A stretch of DNA of 8,745 nt. Source: Terrisporobacter sp. Its GTDB lineage: Bacteria; Bacillota_A; Clostridia; Peptostreptococcales; Peptostreptococcaceae. A model generated the notes under the pieces. That model saw only the letters and a program-made list of their open reading frames with translations. It did not search any database and was not told the DNA's origin. This document shows, piece by piece, positions 1-6,031 of the stretch. The stretch's first letter is position 1; each line of letters opens with the position of its first letter. Location of the stretch: the NCBI GenBank assembly GCA_029851945.1, contig JARKUZ010000028.1, forward strand, positions 1-8,745. Direction: 5' to 3'. A program made the translations under genes and the position numbers.

Positions 1-54
1 CCTAAGTTTTATATCAAATGAATAACTCATATTTTTTCTATTATTTCTTTGCAT
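1..54 (-). CDS. IS3-family transposase OrfA, N-terminal fragment (runs off left edge)
   Basis: Eighteen codons are visible: MQRNNRKNMSYSFDIKLR. The 'YSFDIKLR' stretch resembles the usual beginning of IS3 OrfA helix-turn-helix proteins (YSFEFKLK-type), which bind the element's ends and are fused to the OrfB integrase by programmed frameshifting. The ATG at 54-52 is preferred because AAGGGGTGAT, close to an ideal Shine-Dalgarno sequence, lies at 70-61 with about 8 bases between its G run and the ATG. The second in-frame ATG (30-28, giving MSYSF...) has no such site. The reading frame is open to the edge. The helix-turn-helix itself is not in the window, so the family call is inferred from the short N-terminus plus the terminal repeat beside it. 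Confidence 0.65.
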   Translation of the reverse strand, partial: MQRNNRKNMSYSFDIKLR

Positions 55-61
55 AAAAATC

Positions 62-116
62 ACCCCTTAAAGTAGTATTTTACAAGTCTTTTTTACTTGT
101 GTCTACTTTAAGGGGT
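62..116 (-). repeat. Hairpin in the insertion-sequence leader that covers the transposase ribosome binding site
   Basis: ACCCCTTAAAGTAG at 62-75 and CTACTTTAAGGGGT at 103-116 are perfect 14-bp inverted copies. Inside them ACAAGT (82-87) pairs with ACTTGT (95-100) around a 7-base loop, with unpaired bases at 76-81 and 101-102. In a minus-strand RNA the 103-116 arm comes from the terminal inverted repeat, and the 62-75 arm contains the transposase Shine-Dalgarno sequence. A transcript entering from outside the element would therefore fold and mask the start of translation. There is a short T run on the minus strand after the stem (GATTTTTATG), so some terminator activity is possible, but the embedded start site makes translational masking the better reading. 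Confidence 0.75.
77..105 (-). promoter_or_regulatory. Internal sigma-A promoter of the insertion sequence
   Basis: On the minus strand, TAGACA (105-100) is separated by exactly 17 bases from TAAAAT (82-77). Each box has five of six consensus bases. The predicted start of transcription is near position 70, inside the second arm of the hairpin and just at the AAGGGG ribosome binding site. The element's own transcript would thus lack the first arm and leave the transposase start free. An indigenous promoter in or next to the left inverted repeat is known for IS3-family elements such as IS911. Confidence 0.6.
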
Positions 117-211
117 TCAGTTCATAAAATCTAGGTGCTTTTATTTTAATATAAAGATAATATATAATTGAGAAATGTATTATATAGTTGTAAATTTTTA
201 GATTAAAAACA

Positions 212-239
212 TTGTAAAAACAAATAATAAGTATATTAT
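212..239 (+). promoter_or_regulatory. Candidate sigma-A promoter for pepT
   Basis: TTGTAA (212-217), a 16-base spacer and TATTAT (234-239) lie about 45 bases before the pepT start. Both boxes are reasonable matches, but the whole region is AT-rich, so a chance match is possible. The site lies outside the insertion-sequence boundary at 124, so pepT should keep its own promoter. The rest of 125-284 shows no gene, terminator or other structure. Confidence 0.4.
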
Positions 240-284
240 ATTTGAAAATAATACATAAATAGAGAGTATATAGGAGGTTATTTT

Positions 285-1526
285 ATGAAAAGTATGATGG
301 ACAGGTTTATAAAATATACGAAAGTACATACTACTAGTGATGAAGACTCTACAACATTTCCAAGTACAGATAGACAAAAAAATTTAGGTAAAATAATAGT
401 AGAAGATTTAAAATCAATTGGAGTAGAAGATGTTAGTATGGATGATAAAGGATATGTTTATGCTTTTGTTCCTGCTAATACTGAAAAACTATGTAACACG
501 ATAGGATTTATTGCTCATATGGATACATCACCAGCTGCCAGTGGAGAAAATGTAAATCCTCAAATACATGAAAATTATAATGGGGAAGATATTGTTTTAA
601 ATGAAGAACAAAGTATTATATTATCTCCTAAAGAATTTCCATTTTTAAAAGAAAAAATAGGTAAAACTTTAATAACAACTGATGGAACAACATTACTTGG
701 AGCAGATGATAAGGCTGGAATTACTGAAATAATTGAAGCGATAGATTATATTATAAAACATCCAGAAATAGAGCATGGACCAATATCTATAGGATTTACA
801 CCAGATGAAGAAGTGGGAAAAGGAGCAGATCACTTTGATGTGAAAAAATTCAATGCTCATTTTGCATATACAATAGATGGAGGTCATCTAGGAGAGTTAG
901 AATATGAAAACTTTAATGCAGCTTCGGCAAATGTAGTTATTAAAGGTAAAAGTGTCCATCCAGGGTCAGCAAAAGATATATTAATAAATGCCACTACCGT
1001 TGCTATGGAATTTCATTCATTACTACCAAGTGATGAAGTACCAGAAAAAACTGATGGATATGATGGATTTTATATGATAACTGATTTTAGAGGTGAAGTA
1101 GAAAGTGCAACTTTAAAATATATAATAAGAGATTTTGATTTAGAAAATTTACAAAGAAGAAAAGATTTACTTATAAATATTGCTGATAGAATAAATGAAA
1201 GATATAAGTCTAAATTAGTAGAATTAGAACTTTATGACCAATATTATAATATGAAAAAAGTTATCGAACCTGTTATGTATGTTATGGATTTAGCTAAGAA
1301 ATCTATGGAAGAAGCAGGAATTACTCCAAATATTGTGCCAATTAGAGGAAGTACAGATGGGGCTAGATTATCTTATATGGGGCTTCCTACACCGAATATA
1401 TTTACTGGAGGAGCAAATTTCCATGGTATATACGAGCATATTGCAGTAGAAGATATGATAAAAGCAAAAGAAACTATTATAAATATTATTAAAAATAATG
1501 CAATAACTCATGATGAAGTTAACTAA
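285..1526 (+). CDS. pepT: Tripeptidase T (peptidase T, M20B family)
   Basis: This cytoplasmic zinc aminopeptidase removes the N-terminal residue from tripeptides at the end of peptide catabolism. The product is 413 residues, close to the roughly 410 usual for PepT. The M20 metal site is complete: H78 and D80 in AHMDTSPAASG, D141 in GADDKAG, E175/E176 in TPDEEVGKG, D198 in TIDGGHLGELEYE, and H380 in NFHGIYEHI. DGGHLGELEYENFNAA and RGSTDGARLS are characteristic of PepT rather than of other M20 peptidases. The catalytic domain is split by the dimerisation (lid) domain at roughly residues 205-325. The ATG at 285 follows AGGAGG (272-277) by 7 bases. No clear intrinsic terminator is seen after the TAA, so transcription may continue into the small membrane gene. 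It appears to be a normal chromosomal copy next to an insertion sequence. Confidence 0.95.
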   Translation: MKSMMDRFIKYTKVHTTSDEDSTTFPSTDRQKNLGKIIVEDLKSIGVEDVSMDDKGYVYAFVPANTEKLCNTIGFIAHMDTSPAASGENVNPQIHENYNGEDIVLNEEQSIILSPKEFPFLKEKIGKTLITTDGTTLLGADDKAGITEIIEAIDYIIKHPEIEHGPISIGFTPDEEVGKGADHFDVKKFNAHFAYTIDGGHLGELEYENFNAASANVVIKGKSVHPGSAKDILINATTVAMEFHSLLPSDEVPEKTDGYDGFYMITDFRGEVESATLKYIIRDFDLENLQRRKDLLINIADRINERYKSKLVELELYDQYYNMKKVIEPVMYVMDLAKKSMEEAGITPNIVPIRGSTDGARLSYMGLPTPNIFTGGANFHGIYEHIAVEDMIKAKETIINIIKNNAITHDEVN

Positions 1527-1705
1527 TAATAAAATTTGATTGGATAAAACACATATATAAGACTATAAATCTAACTTAAATTTTAAATTATACTATAAAA
1601 ATAAGATTATATTCCAAAAAAAAGAAAAATTATAATATAATAAAGTATATGGACTATATATAAGAATTATAAAGTAGTGGATTACAGGTATAAGGATGGG
1701 AAAAG

Positions 1706-1927
1706 ATGCAAGATAAAAGTTTTATTATGATGATTTTTTTTTCAACTACTGTAGGTATAATGTTAGCTTTAAGTAGTTTAATTTTTATTATATATTGTTT
1801 TGTATATGAAATAAAAAATAAGAAAAAAATATATAGAGAATCTATACGAGTAGCAATTGTTTGTATGATAATAGGTATTATAATAAGTTCAGCTTTATTA
1901 TTATACATAAATAAAAATATATTTTAA
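1706..1927 (+). CDS. Small two-helix membrane protein of unknown function
   Basis: I do not recognise this 73-residue protein. It has two hydrophobic segments, about residues 7-33 (FIMMIFFSTTVGIMLALSSL onward) and 48-67 (VAIVCMIIGIIISSALLLYI). They are joined by a strongly basic loop, YEIKNKKKIYRESIR, at about 34-48. By the positive-inside rule both ends would face outward and the loop would be cytoplasmic. AAGGATGGG (1692-1700) ends 5 bases before the ATG and is a fair ribosome binding site. A TATAAT at 1631-1636 could be a -10 box, but no convincing -35 accompanies it. The 1527-1705 gap before the gene holds nothing else evident. An antisense frame on the other strand lacks a ribosome binding site. 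The protein could be a small membrane regulator or simply a lineage-specific hypothetical. Confidence 0.6.
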   Translation: MQDKSFIMMIFFSTTVGIMLALSSLIFIIYCFVYEIKNKKKIYRESIRVAIVCMIIGIIISSALLLYINKNIF

Positions 1928-1950
1928 CAAAACATAATTGGGAATATATA

Positions 1951-1981
1951 ATGCTAGTAATAAATAAATTATTATGAGCAT
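1951..1981 (+). repeat. AT-rich imperfect hairpin after the small membrane gene
   Basis: ATGCT (1951-1955) pairs with AGCAT (1977-1981), and TAATAA (1958-1963) with TTATTA (1969-1974), around a 5-base loop. One G-U pair and one A-G mismatch separate the two halves. No T run follows, so it is a poor terminator. It may be a 3' stabilising structure or a chance feature of AT-rich DNA. Confidence 0.35.
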
Positions 1982-2018
1982 CTTCTATTATGGGATTGAA
2001 AATATAATAATATTATAT

Positions 2019-2046
2019 AAAATGCCACCTATATAGGTGGTATTTT
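2019..2046 (+). terminator. Symmetric hairpin between the small membrane gene and the MATE gene (terminator, attenuator or operator)
   Basis: AAAATGCCACCT (2019-2030) pairs with AGGTGGTATTTT (2035-2046) around the 4-base loop ATAT, with one G-U pair. The core CCACCTATATAGGTGG is a perfect 16-bp palindrome. The stem is G+C-rich in its middle and is followed by TATTTTAAT, so it can act as an intrinsic terminator for the upstream gene. It lies only 34 bases before the MATE start, and no good promoter fits between the two. It is therefore probably either in the MATE leader (attenuator) or an operator at its transcription start. Confidence 0.6.
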
Positions 2047-2079
2047 AATGGCAATCAATAAAAATGTTAAGGAGTTATT

Positions 2080-3474
2080 ATGAGTAAAAAAGTAGATTTG
2101 ACTAGTGGAAAAATCGTTGATAAATTGGTAAGGCTAGCTTTACCAATAATGGGTACATCTTTTATTCAAATAGGCTATAGCCTTATAGACATGATATGGG
2201 TAGGTAAGGCTGGGAGTAATGCTGTTGCAGCAGTAGGGACAGCTGGTTTTTATCCTTGGCTAGCCATGGCATTTATTATGATTTCTAAAGTAGGAGGAGA
2301 AATCAAGGTAGCACAAAGTGTGGGAGAAAAAAATACGCATGATGCTAAATATTATATTAAATCAGCTATAGAGATTAATATAATACTATCTATTTTATAT
2401 AGTTTGGTATTAATAATATTTAGAAATCCTTTAATTGGATTTTTTAGGCTAGGGGATATTGAAGTAATAAATATGTCTAAGGAATATTTAGTAATAGTAG
2501 GGCTTGGAATGGTATTTTATTTTATTAATCCAGTATTTACTTCAATATTTGTAGGGCTTGGAAATAGTAAATCTCCTTTTAAAATAAATAGTATAGGATT
2601 GATAACCAATATTATATTAGATCCTGTACTAATTTTTGGTATAGGACCTTTTCCACAAATGGGAGTAGCTGGAGCTGCCTTAGCCACAATTACTTCTCAT
2701 ATAGTTGTATCTTTATGCTTTGTTTTCTTAATAATAAAAAATAAAGATGAATACTTTAAAATAAAATTATTTAGAGATATTGACTTAAAATATTATAAAA
2801 CACTATTTATATTAGGAACACCAGTAGCTCTTCAAAATGGACTATTTACAGCTTTTTCTATGATTATGGGTGTTGTAGTTGCATCATTTGGGCCAGTTGC
2901 CATAGCGGTTCAAAAGGTCGGCTCGCAAATTGAGTCTATATCATGGAATAGTTGCGAAGGATTTGCATCCGCATTATCTAGTTTTGTTGGGCAAAATTAT
3001 GGAGCTAAAAAAATAGATAGAATAAATAAGAGTACAAAATATTCTATTATTGGGGTTATGATATGGGGAAGCCTCACTACTTTTATATTAGTTTTTTTAG
3101 GTGAATATATATTTAGAGCATTTATAAATGAACCAGAGGCAATATTAAAAGGAACTGATTATTTAAAAATATTAGGATATTCACAATTATTTATGTGTTT
3201 AGAAATTACTGTTGCAGGAATTTTTAAAGGAATTGGTAGAACTTATATACCATCAATTATAATTGCTGTCTTAACAGGACTTAGAATACCTTTAGCTTTA
3301 ATATTATCTAAGCCAAACATATTAGGACTAAATGGTGTATGGTGGAGTATAACTATAAGTAGTATAGCAAAAGGGATTGTATTGGTCACTATATTAGTAG
3401 TATTAAGAAAAACTCATAAATTATATATGATAGATAATGAAGAAATTGAAAATATTGAAACTAAAAAATACTAG
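2080..3474 (+). CDS. MATE-family multidrug/cation-antiport efflux protein
   Basis: This is an inner-membrane exporter of the MatE family, which expels drugs or cationic compounds in exchange for Na+ or H+. Its 464 residues match the family norm, and the hydrophobic pattern fits twelve helices in two homologous halves. Family landmarks are AVAAVGTAGF (48-57), GLGNSKSP (159-166), DPVLIFG followed by MGVAGAALATI (181-204), the second-half AVQKVGSQIESISWN stretch (277-290) with FVGQNYGA (302-309), FKGIGRT (382-388) and LNGVWWSI (417-424). The ATG at 2080 follows AAGGAG (2069-2074) by 5 bases. The charged tail after residue 442 is cytoplasmic. The stop codon lies inside the following terminator stem. 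The substrate cannot be told from sequence, and the gene is monocistronic. Confidence 0.92.
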   Translation: MSKKVDLTSGKIVDKLVRLALPIMGTSFIQIGYSLIDMIWVGKAGSNAVAAVGTAGFYPWLAMAFIMISKVGGEIKVAQSVGEKNTHDAKYYIKSAIEINIILSILYSLVLIIFRNPLIGFFRLGDIEVINMSKEYLVIVGLGMVFYFINPVFTSIFVGLGNSKSPFKINSIGLITNIILDPVLIFGIGPFPQMGVAGAALATITSHIVVSLCFVFLIIKNKDEYFKIKLFRDIDLKYYKTLFILGTPVALQNGLFTAFSMIMGVVVASFGPVAIAVQKVGSQIESISWNSCEGFASALSSFVGQNYGAKKIDRINKSTKYSIIGVMIWGSLTTFILVFLGEYIFRAFINEPEAILKGTDYLKILGYSQLFMCLEITVAGIFKGIGRTYIPSIIIAVLTGLRIPLALILSKPNILGLNGVWWSITISSIAKGIVLVTILVVLRKTHKLYMIDNEEIENIETKKY

Positions 3475-3498
3475 AGTAATTAATCTCTAGTATTTTTT
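3463..3498. terminator. Bidirectional intrinsic terminator between the MATE and cyclase genes
   Basis: AAAAAATACTAGAG (3463-3476) and CTCTAGTATTTTTT (3485-3498) form a perfect 14-bp stem with an 8-base loop, TAATTAAT. A T run ends the stem on each strand, so it can terminate both convergent genes. It overlaps the MATE stop codon (3472-3474) and ends 7 bases from the cyclase stop. Confidence 0.85.
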
Positions 3499-3505
3499 AG
3501 ATTTA

Positions 3506-4147
3506 CTAATCCAACATTGCAATTGCTCTAATAGGTGCTCCATCAGAATTTTCAAATTTAAGAGGTAGAGCGCAAAATACAAATAAGTTCGTATCTATTA
3601 AATCTAAATTTGTTAAATTTTCAAATATTAAAATATTATTGCTAAGTAATCTATGATGCTTTTCAAGTTTAGCATTATCTATTGAATCTACGGAAATTGT
3701 ATCAAATGCGAGACCTTTCTTTTTATTAGAGATTACATAATCAATTACTTCTTCGCTTATGATAGGATAATTTCCTAAGTATTTTTCTGTATTCCAATAT
3801 TTACTCCAATTAGTTTTAAATACTATAAATTCAGCCTTTTCAATAATTTCCTTGTTTTTTTCAATGTAATCGTACTCTATTATATTTCCTTCATCTAAAT
3901 CAGAGCAATCAATAAGAGCAGCCATACCAACAAAATTTATAACATCAAGCTTATCAAGAGTTATTCCATTTTCTAAAACATGAGCAGGAGCATCCATATG
4001 AGTTCCGTTGTGAGAATTTATATGTATTTGAGTAACCTTATAGCCATCTTCCTTTATATCGCAAATAACTTGATTTTCAGGCTGTTTTTCTCCTGGAAAT
4101 ATGGTCATATCATTTGTAATAGTATGTGTCAAATCTAAAATTTTCAA
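3506..4147 (-). CDS. Cyclase-family metal-dependent hydrolase (kynurenine formamidase-like)
   Basis: This 213-residue protein belongs to the cyclase family (PF04199), whose best-known member is the bacterial kynurenine formamidase KynB. The family signature HxGTHxDxPxH is complete at 46-56 (HNGTHMDAPAH), supplying the metal ligands. Other conserved points are DLTHTI at 5-10, the KTNWS segment at 111-115, SVDS at 152-155, HH at 164-165, the acidic FENL at 175-178 and the closing GAPIRAIA at 203-210. The start is a TTG (4147-4145): AAAGGGGG (4162-4155 region) lies 7 bases upstream and no in-frame ATG precedes it, while the next Met (residue 14) would remove the DLTHTI motif. It is divergent from the M20D amidohydrolase. 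No kynurenine-pathway genes are nearby, so the real substrate may be another N-formyl or cyclic amide compound. Confidence 0.88.
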   Translation of the reverse strand: MKILDLTHTITNDMTIFPGEKQPENQVICDIKEDGYKVTQIHINSHNGTHMDAPAHVLENGITLDKLDVINFVGMAALIDCSDLDEGNIIEYDYIEKNKEIIEKAEFIVFKTNWSKYWNTEKYLGNYPIISEEVIDYVISNKKKGLAFDTISVDSIDNAKLEKHHRLLSNNILIFENLTNLDLIDTNLFVFCALPLKFENSDGAPIRAIAMLD

Positions 4148-4177
4148 TTTATTTCCCCCTTTATTAAATAGAAAAAT

Positions 4178-4206
4178 ATTATAAATATAGTAATACTTTT
4201 AATTAA
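4178..4206 (-). promoter_or_regulatory. Candidate promoter for the cyclase-family gene
   Basis: On the minus strand TTAATT (4206-4201), a 17-base spacer and a perfect TATAAT (4183-4178) precede the TTG start by about 30 bases. The -10 is excellent and the -35 is weak. The -35 overlaps that of the divergent amidohydrolase promoter within the palindrome TTAATTAA (4199-4206). Confidence 0.45.
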
Positions 4207-4231
4207 GAAATTATATTTATAAATATATTAT
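4203..4231 (+). promoter_or_regulatory. Candidate promoter for the M20D amidohydrolase gene
   Basis: TTAAGA (4203-4208), a 17-base spacer and TATTAT (4226-4231) lie about 35 bases before the ATG at 4266. Four of six -35 bases and five of six -10 bases match consensus. The two divergent promoters share bases 4203-4206. Confidence 0.45.
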
Positions 4232-4265
4232 ATACGAAAAGGATTATCTATGATGGGAGGATATT

Positions 4266-5453
4266 ATGAATTTTGATGAGTTAATAAACAAAGGTAATTA
4301 TATAAAAGAATGGCTTATTAATGTTAGAAGAGATATACATGAGACACCAGAACTTGCTATGGAGGAATATATAACAAAGGACAAAATAAAAACTTATCTA
4401 GATGATATTGGTATAGATTATAAAGAATATAGTGAACATCGTGGAATTATGGCTCAAATTATCAAAGATGAAAAGTTTAAAACCATAGGTATAAGAGCTG
4501 ATATTGATGCTTTACCCGTATTGGAGAGAAATAATAAACCTTATATTTCAAAAAATAAAGGAATAATGCACGCTTGTGGTCATGATGCACATACATCCAT
4601 GCTTTTAGGTGCATGTAAATTATTATATGAATTAAAAGATGAACTTAATATAAATGTGAAGTTCTTTTTTCAAGGGGCAGAAGAAAGTCATGGAGGAGCA
4701 TTATACCTAATTAAAGATGGCTGTATGATAAATCCCAATGTTGACTATATGTTTGGTCTGCACGTTCAATCTTATCTAGAAAAAGGATATATAGAATGCA
4801 AGTCTGAAACTTTAAATGCCAGTGCAAATAGTATAAAAATATTAATAAAAGGCAAAGGAGCCCATGGAGCATACCCTGATAATGGAATAGATGCAATAGT
4901 TTGTGCTGCACAAGTTATTACATCTTTACAAAGTATAATTAGCAGAAACTTACCTCCAACAAATATGTCAGTTTTAACTCTTGGAAAAATAAATGGTGGT
5001 AAAGCGCAGAATATTATATGTGAGGATGTTGAAATTCTTGGAACTATAAGAGCCTTAAATGAGAAAAGCAGAGATTTTATAATAAATAGAGCAAGACAGA
5101 TAATAGAAAATACTGCTAAAGCATATGGGTGTATTGGAAAATTATACATAGAAGAAGATGGTTACCCTCCTGTTATTAATGATGAAGATTTAGTAGAAAT
5201 CGTAAAGAATAATACCAAAAAATTATTAGGTGAAGATAAGTATATAGATAAAGAGTATCCATCTATGGGTGGTGAAGATTTCTCCTTTTATGGGGAAAAC
5301 TGTAAGAGTGTATTTTTTCATTTAGGATGTGGAAAAGAAAAAGGAATGGGGAATTTACTTCATACAGATGAATTTGATATTGATGAAGAGTGTTTGCTAA
5401 TTGGGACTATGATGCATGTACTTAATGTAATGTATTTAAATGAAAGAAGCTGA
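4266..5453 (+). CDS. M20D-family amidohydrolase (N-acyl amino acid / hippurate hydrolase type)
   Basis: This cytoplasmic metallo-amidohydrolase of 395 residues is of standard length for M20D, a family that cleaves N-acetyl, N-benzoyl or similar acyl groups from amino acids. Diagnostic motifs are RRDIHETPEL (21-30), RADIDALP (77-84), MHACGHDAH (101-109), the acidic FQGAEES (135-141), LHV (165-167), GAHGAYPDNGIDAI (198-211), MGGEDFSF (334-341) and LLHTDEFDIDE (364-374). Expected metal ligands C104, H106, E140, H166 and H366 are all present. The lid domain is about residues 185-295. The usual FQPAEE is FQGAEE here, a small deviation next to the catalytic glutamate. The ATG follows GGGAGG (4255-4260) by 5 bases. 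The exact substrate cannot be told; the divergent cyclase-family hydrolase hints at a shared amide substrate pathway. Confidence 0.9.
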   Translation: MNFDELINKGNYIKEWLINVRRDIHETPELAMEEYITKDKIKTYLDDIGIDYKEYSEHRGIMAQIIKDEKFKTIGIRADIDALPVLERNNKPYISKNKGIMHACGHDAHTSMLLGACKLLYELKDELNINVKFFFQGAEESHGGALYLIKDGCMINPNVDYMFGLHVQSYLEKGYIECKSETLNASANSIKILIKGKGAHGAYPDNGIDAIVCAAQVITSLQSIISRNLPPTNMSVLTLGKINGGKAQNIICEDVEILGTIRALNEKSRDFIINRARQIIENTAKAYGCIGKLYIEEDGYPPVINDEDLVEIVKNNTKKLLGEDKYIDKEYPSMGGEDFSFYGENCKSVFFHLGCGKEKGMGNLLHTDEFDIDEECLLIGTMMHVLNVMYLNERS

Positions 5454-5475
5454 TATTAATTTATCAGCTTTTTTT
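5447..5475 (+). terminator. Intrinsic terminator after the amidohydrolase
   Basis: AAGCTGATA (5447-5455) pairs with TATCAGCTT (5462-5470) around TTAATT, and T's continue to 5475. The stop codon TGA (5451-5453) is inside the left arm. On the minus strand the T run is interrupted (CTTCTTTC), so it is a weaker terminator for the convergent coat gene, which ends at 5478. Confidence 0.85.
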
Positions 5476-5477
5476 AT

Positions 5478-5990
5478 TTAAAAGAATATGATATTGTCAT
5501 GCATGCCTTTCTTAGTCATATACTCATTTATGTAGTTTATACTTTCAGACTTTTCATTAATAATAAAATCTAAAACATTTTTTAAATCTTTATTATTAAA
5601 TTCCATATTAGAAGTACTATAAGTGGAATGAAGAAGTTCTTGGGTTGTAAGAGCATTAAAACATATAACTTTATCACCATCATGATAAGGTTCAGTATTT
5701 ATAGGGGTTAATGTAATTTTACCCAAATTTATATGATAAGTGGTATCATCTAAATTATTTTCATAATATGGATGAAATTTTTCTTTGTTTATATTTGGAA
5801 TTTTTCCTTGTAAAATCTCATCAATCATATTTAAATGTTTTTGCTCGATTTTAGATAAATTTGAAAATAGAGATTTTAAGCCAGGGTCATCAGCTTGGAA
5901 AGCATAATCATTGTATTTATCTATTGCTAATTGTTGTTGATATTTTTCACCTTCAAGTAAGAATCTTTCTTTATTACTTAAATTTACCAT
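5478..5990 (-). CDS. Spore coat protein, CotF-like (ferritin-like helical fold)
   Basis: This 170-residue protein resembles clostridial spore coat proteins with coat F domains. It has an N-terminal helical pair with the pattern KERFLLEGEKYQQQLAIDKYNDYAFQADDPGLKSLFSNLSKIEQKH-LNMIDEILQG (first 62 residues; described in two parts), a central Asn/Tyr-rich linker at 63-105, and a second helical pair at 106-163 with LTTQELLHSTYSTSNMEF and a GMHD ending. The DPxLKxLFxN and EQKHLNxIDxIL spacing is typical of the family. The ATG (5990-5988) follows GGAGGTG (6002-5996). Such proteins are made in the mother cell late in sporulation and assembled on the spore surface. No clear sporulation-sigma promoter could be confirmed upstream. 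The family call comes from recalled sequence pattern; a non-coat ferritin-like role is the alternative. Confidence 0.72.
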   Translation of the reverse strand: MVNLSNKERFLLEGEKYQQQLAIDKYNDYAFQADDPGLKSLFSNLSKIEQKHLNMIDEILQGKIPNINKEKFHPYYENNLDDTTYHINLGKITLTPINTEPYHDGDKVICFNALTTQELLHSTYSTSNMEFNNKDLKNVLDFIINEKSESINYINEYMTKKGMHDNIIFF

Positions 5991-6002
5991 AAAAACACCT
6001 CC

Positions 6003-6031
6003 ATTTATATTTTTACTTTAAAAATATAAAT
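6003..6031. repeat. Perfect AT-only inverted repeat between the spore coat and RNase J genes
   Basis: Bases 6003-6015 and 6019-6031 are perfect 13-bp inverted copies (core TTTATATTTTTA) around the 3-base centre CTT. The repeat abuts the coat-gene ribosome binding site (6002-5996). In the minus-strand transcript it would be a weak all-A/U hairpin in the leader. As DNA it could be an operator. The AT-richness of the region means chance is not excluded. Confidence 0.45.

Larger units (their letters stand above)
1..124 (-). mobile_element. 5' end of an IS3-family (IS150-group-like) insertion sequence, truncated by window edge
   Basis: Read on the minus strand from position 124, the sequence begins TGAACTGAACCCC and continues to AAAGTAGACA at 100. 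This fits my recollection of terminal inverted repeats in the IS150 group of the IS3 family, which start with TG, carry a run of C near position 10 and end near GACA. It is followed by a promoter, a ribosome binding site and a short open reading frame with the look of IS3 OrfA. The outer boundary is placed at 124 because IS3-family ends are 5'-TG...CA-3'; the flanking target duplication would start at 125 (TAA or TAAA). The far end of the element, OrfB with its DDE catalytic residues and the second copy of the target site all lie outside the window. The group assignment rests on remembered consensus, not on a search. Confidence 0.7.

Noticed and set aside
62..116. Stem-loop as a plain minus-strand terminator
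   Set aside because: A short T run follows, but the stem contains the transposase SD and lies in the element's leader, so translational masking explains it better.
693..887. 64-codon minus-strand frame inside pepT
   Set aside because: Antisense to a clear pepT coding region, no ribosome binding site, composition typical of a shadow frame.
1527..1705. Terminator after pepT
   Set aside because: Only AT-rich weak inverted repeats, no stable stem followed by T's.
1654..1908. 84-codon minus-strand frame opposite the small membrane gene
   Set aside because: No Shine-Dalgarno before its ATG; its hydrophobicity mirrors the AT-rich plus frame, which has a ribosome binding site and a coherent two-helix layout.
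1987..2021. Promoter for the MATE gene upstream of the palindrome
   Set aside because: Several TATTAT/TATAAA boxes exist, but all spacings to TTGAAA or TTATGG are poor (9-14 or 18 bases with weak boxes); not listed as a feature.
4711..5149. Two minus-strand frames inside the M20D amidohydrolase
   Set aside because: Overlap conserved amidohydrolase motifs on the other strand and have no start signals.
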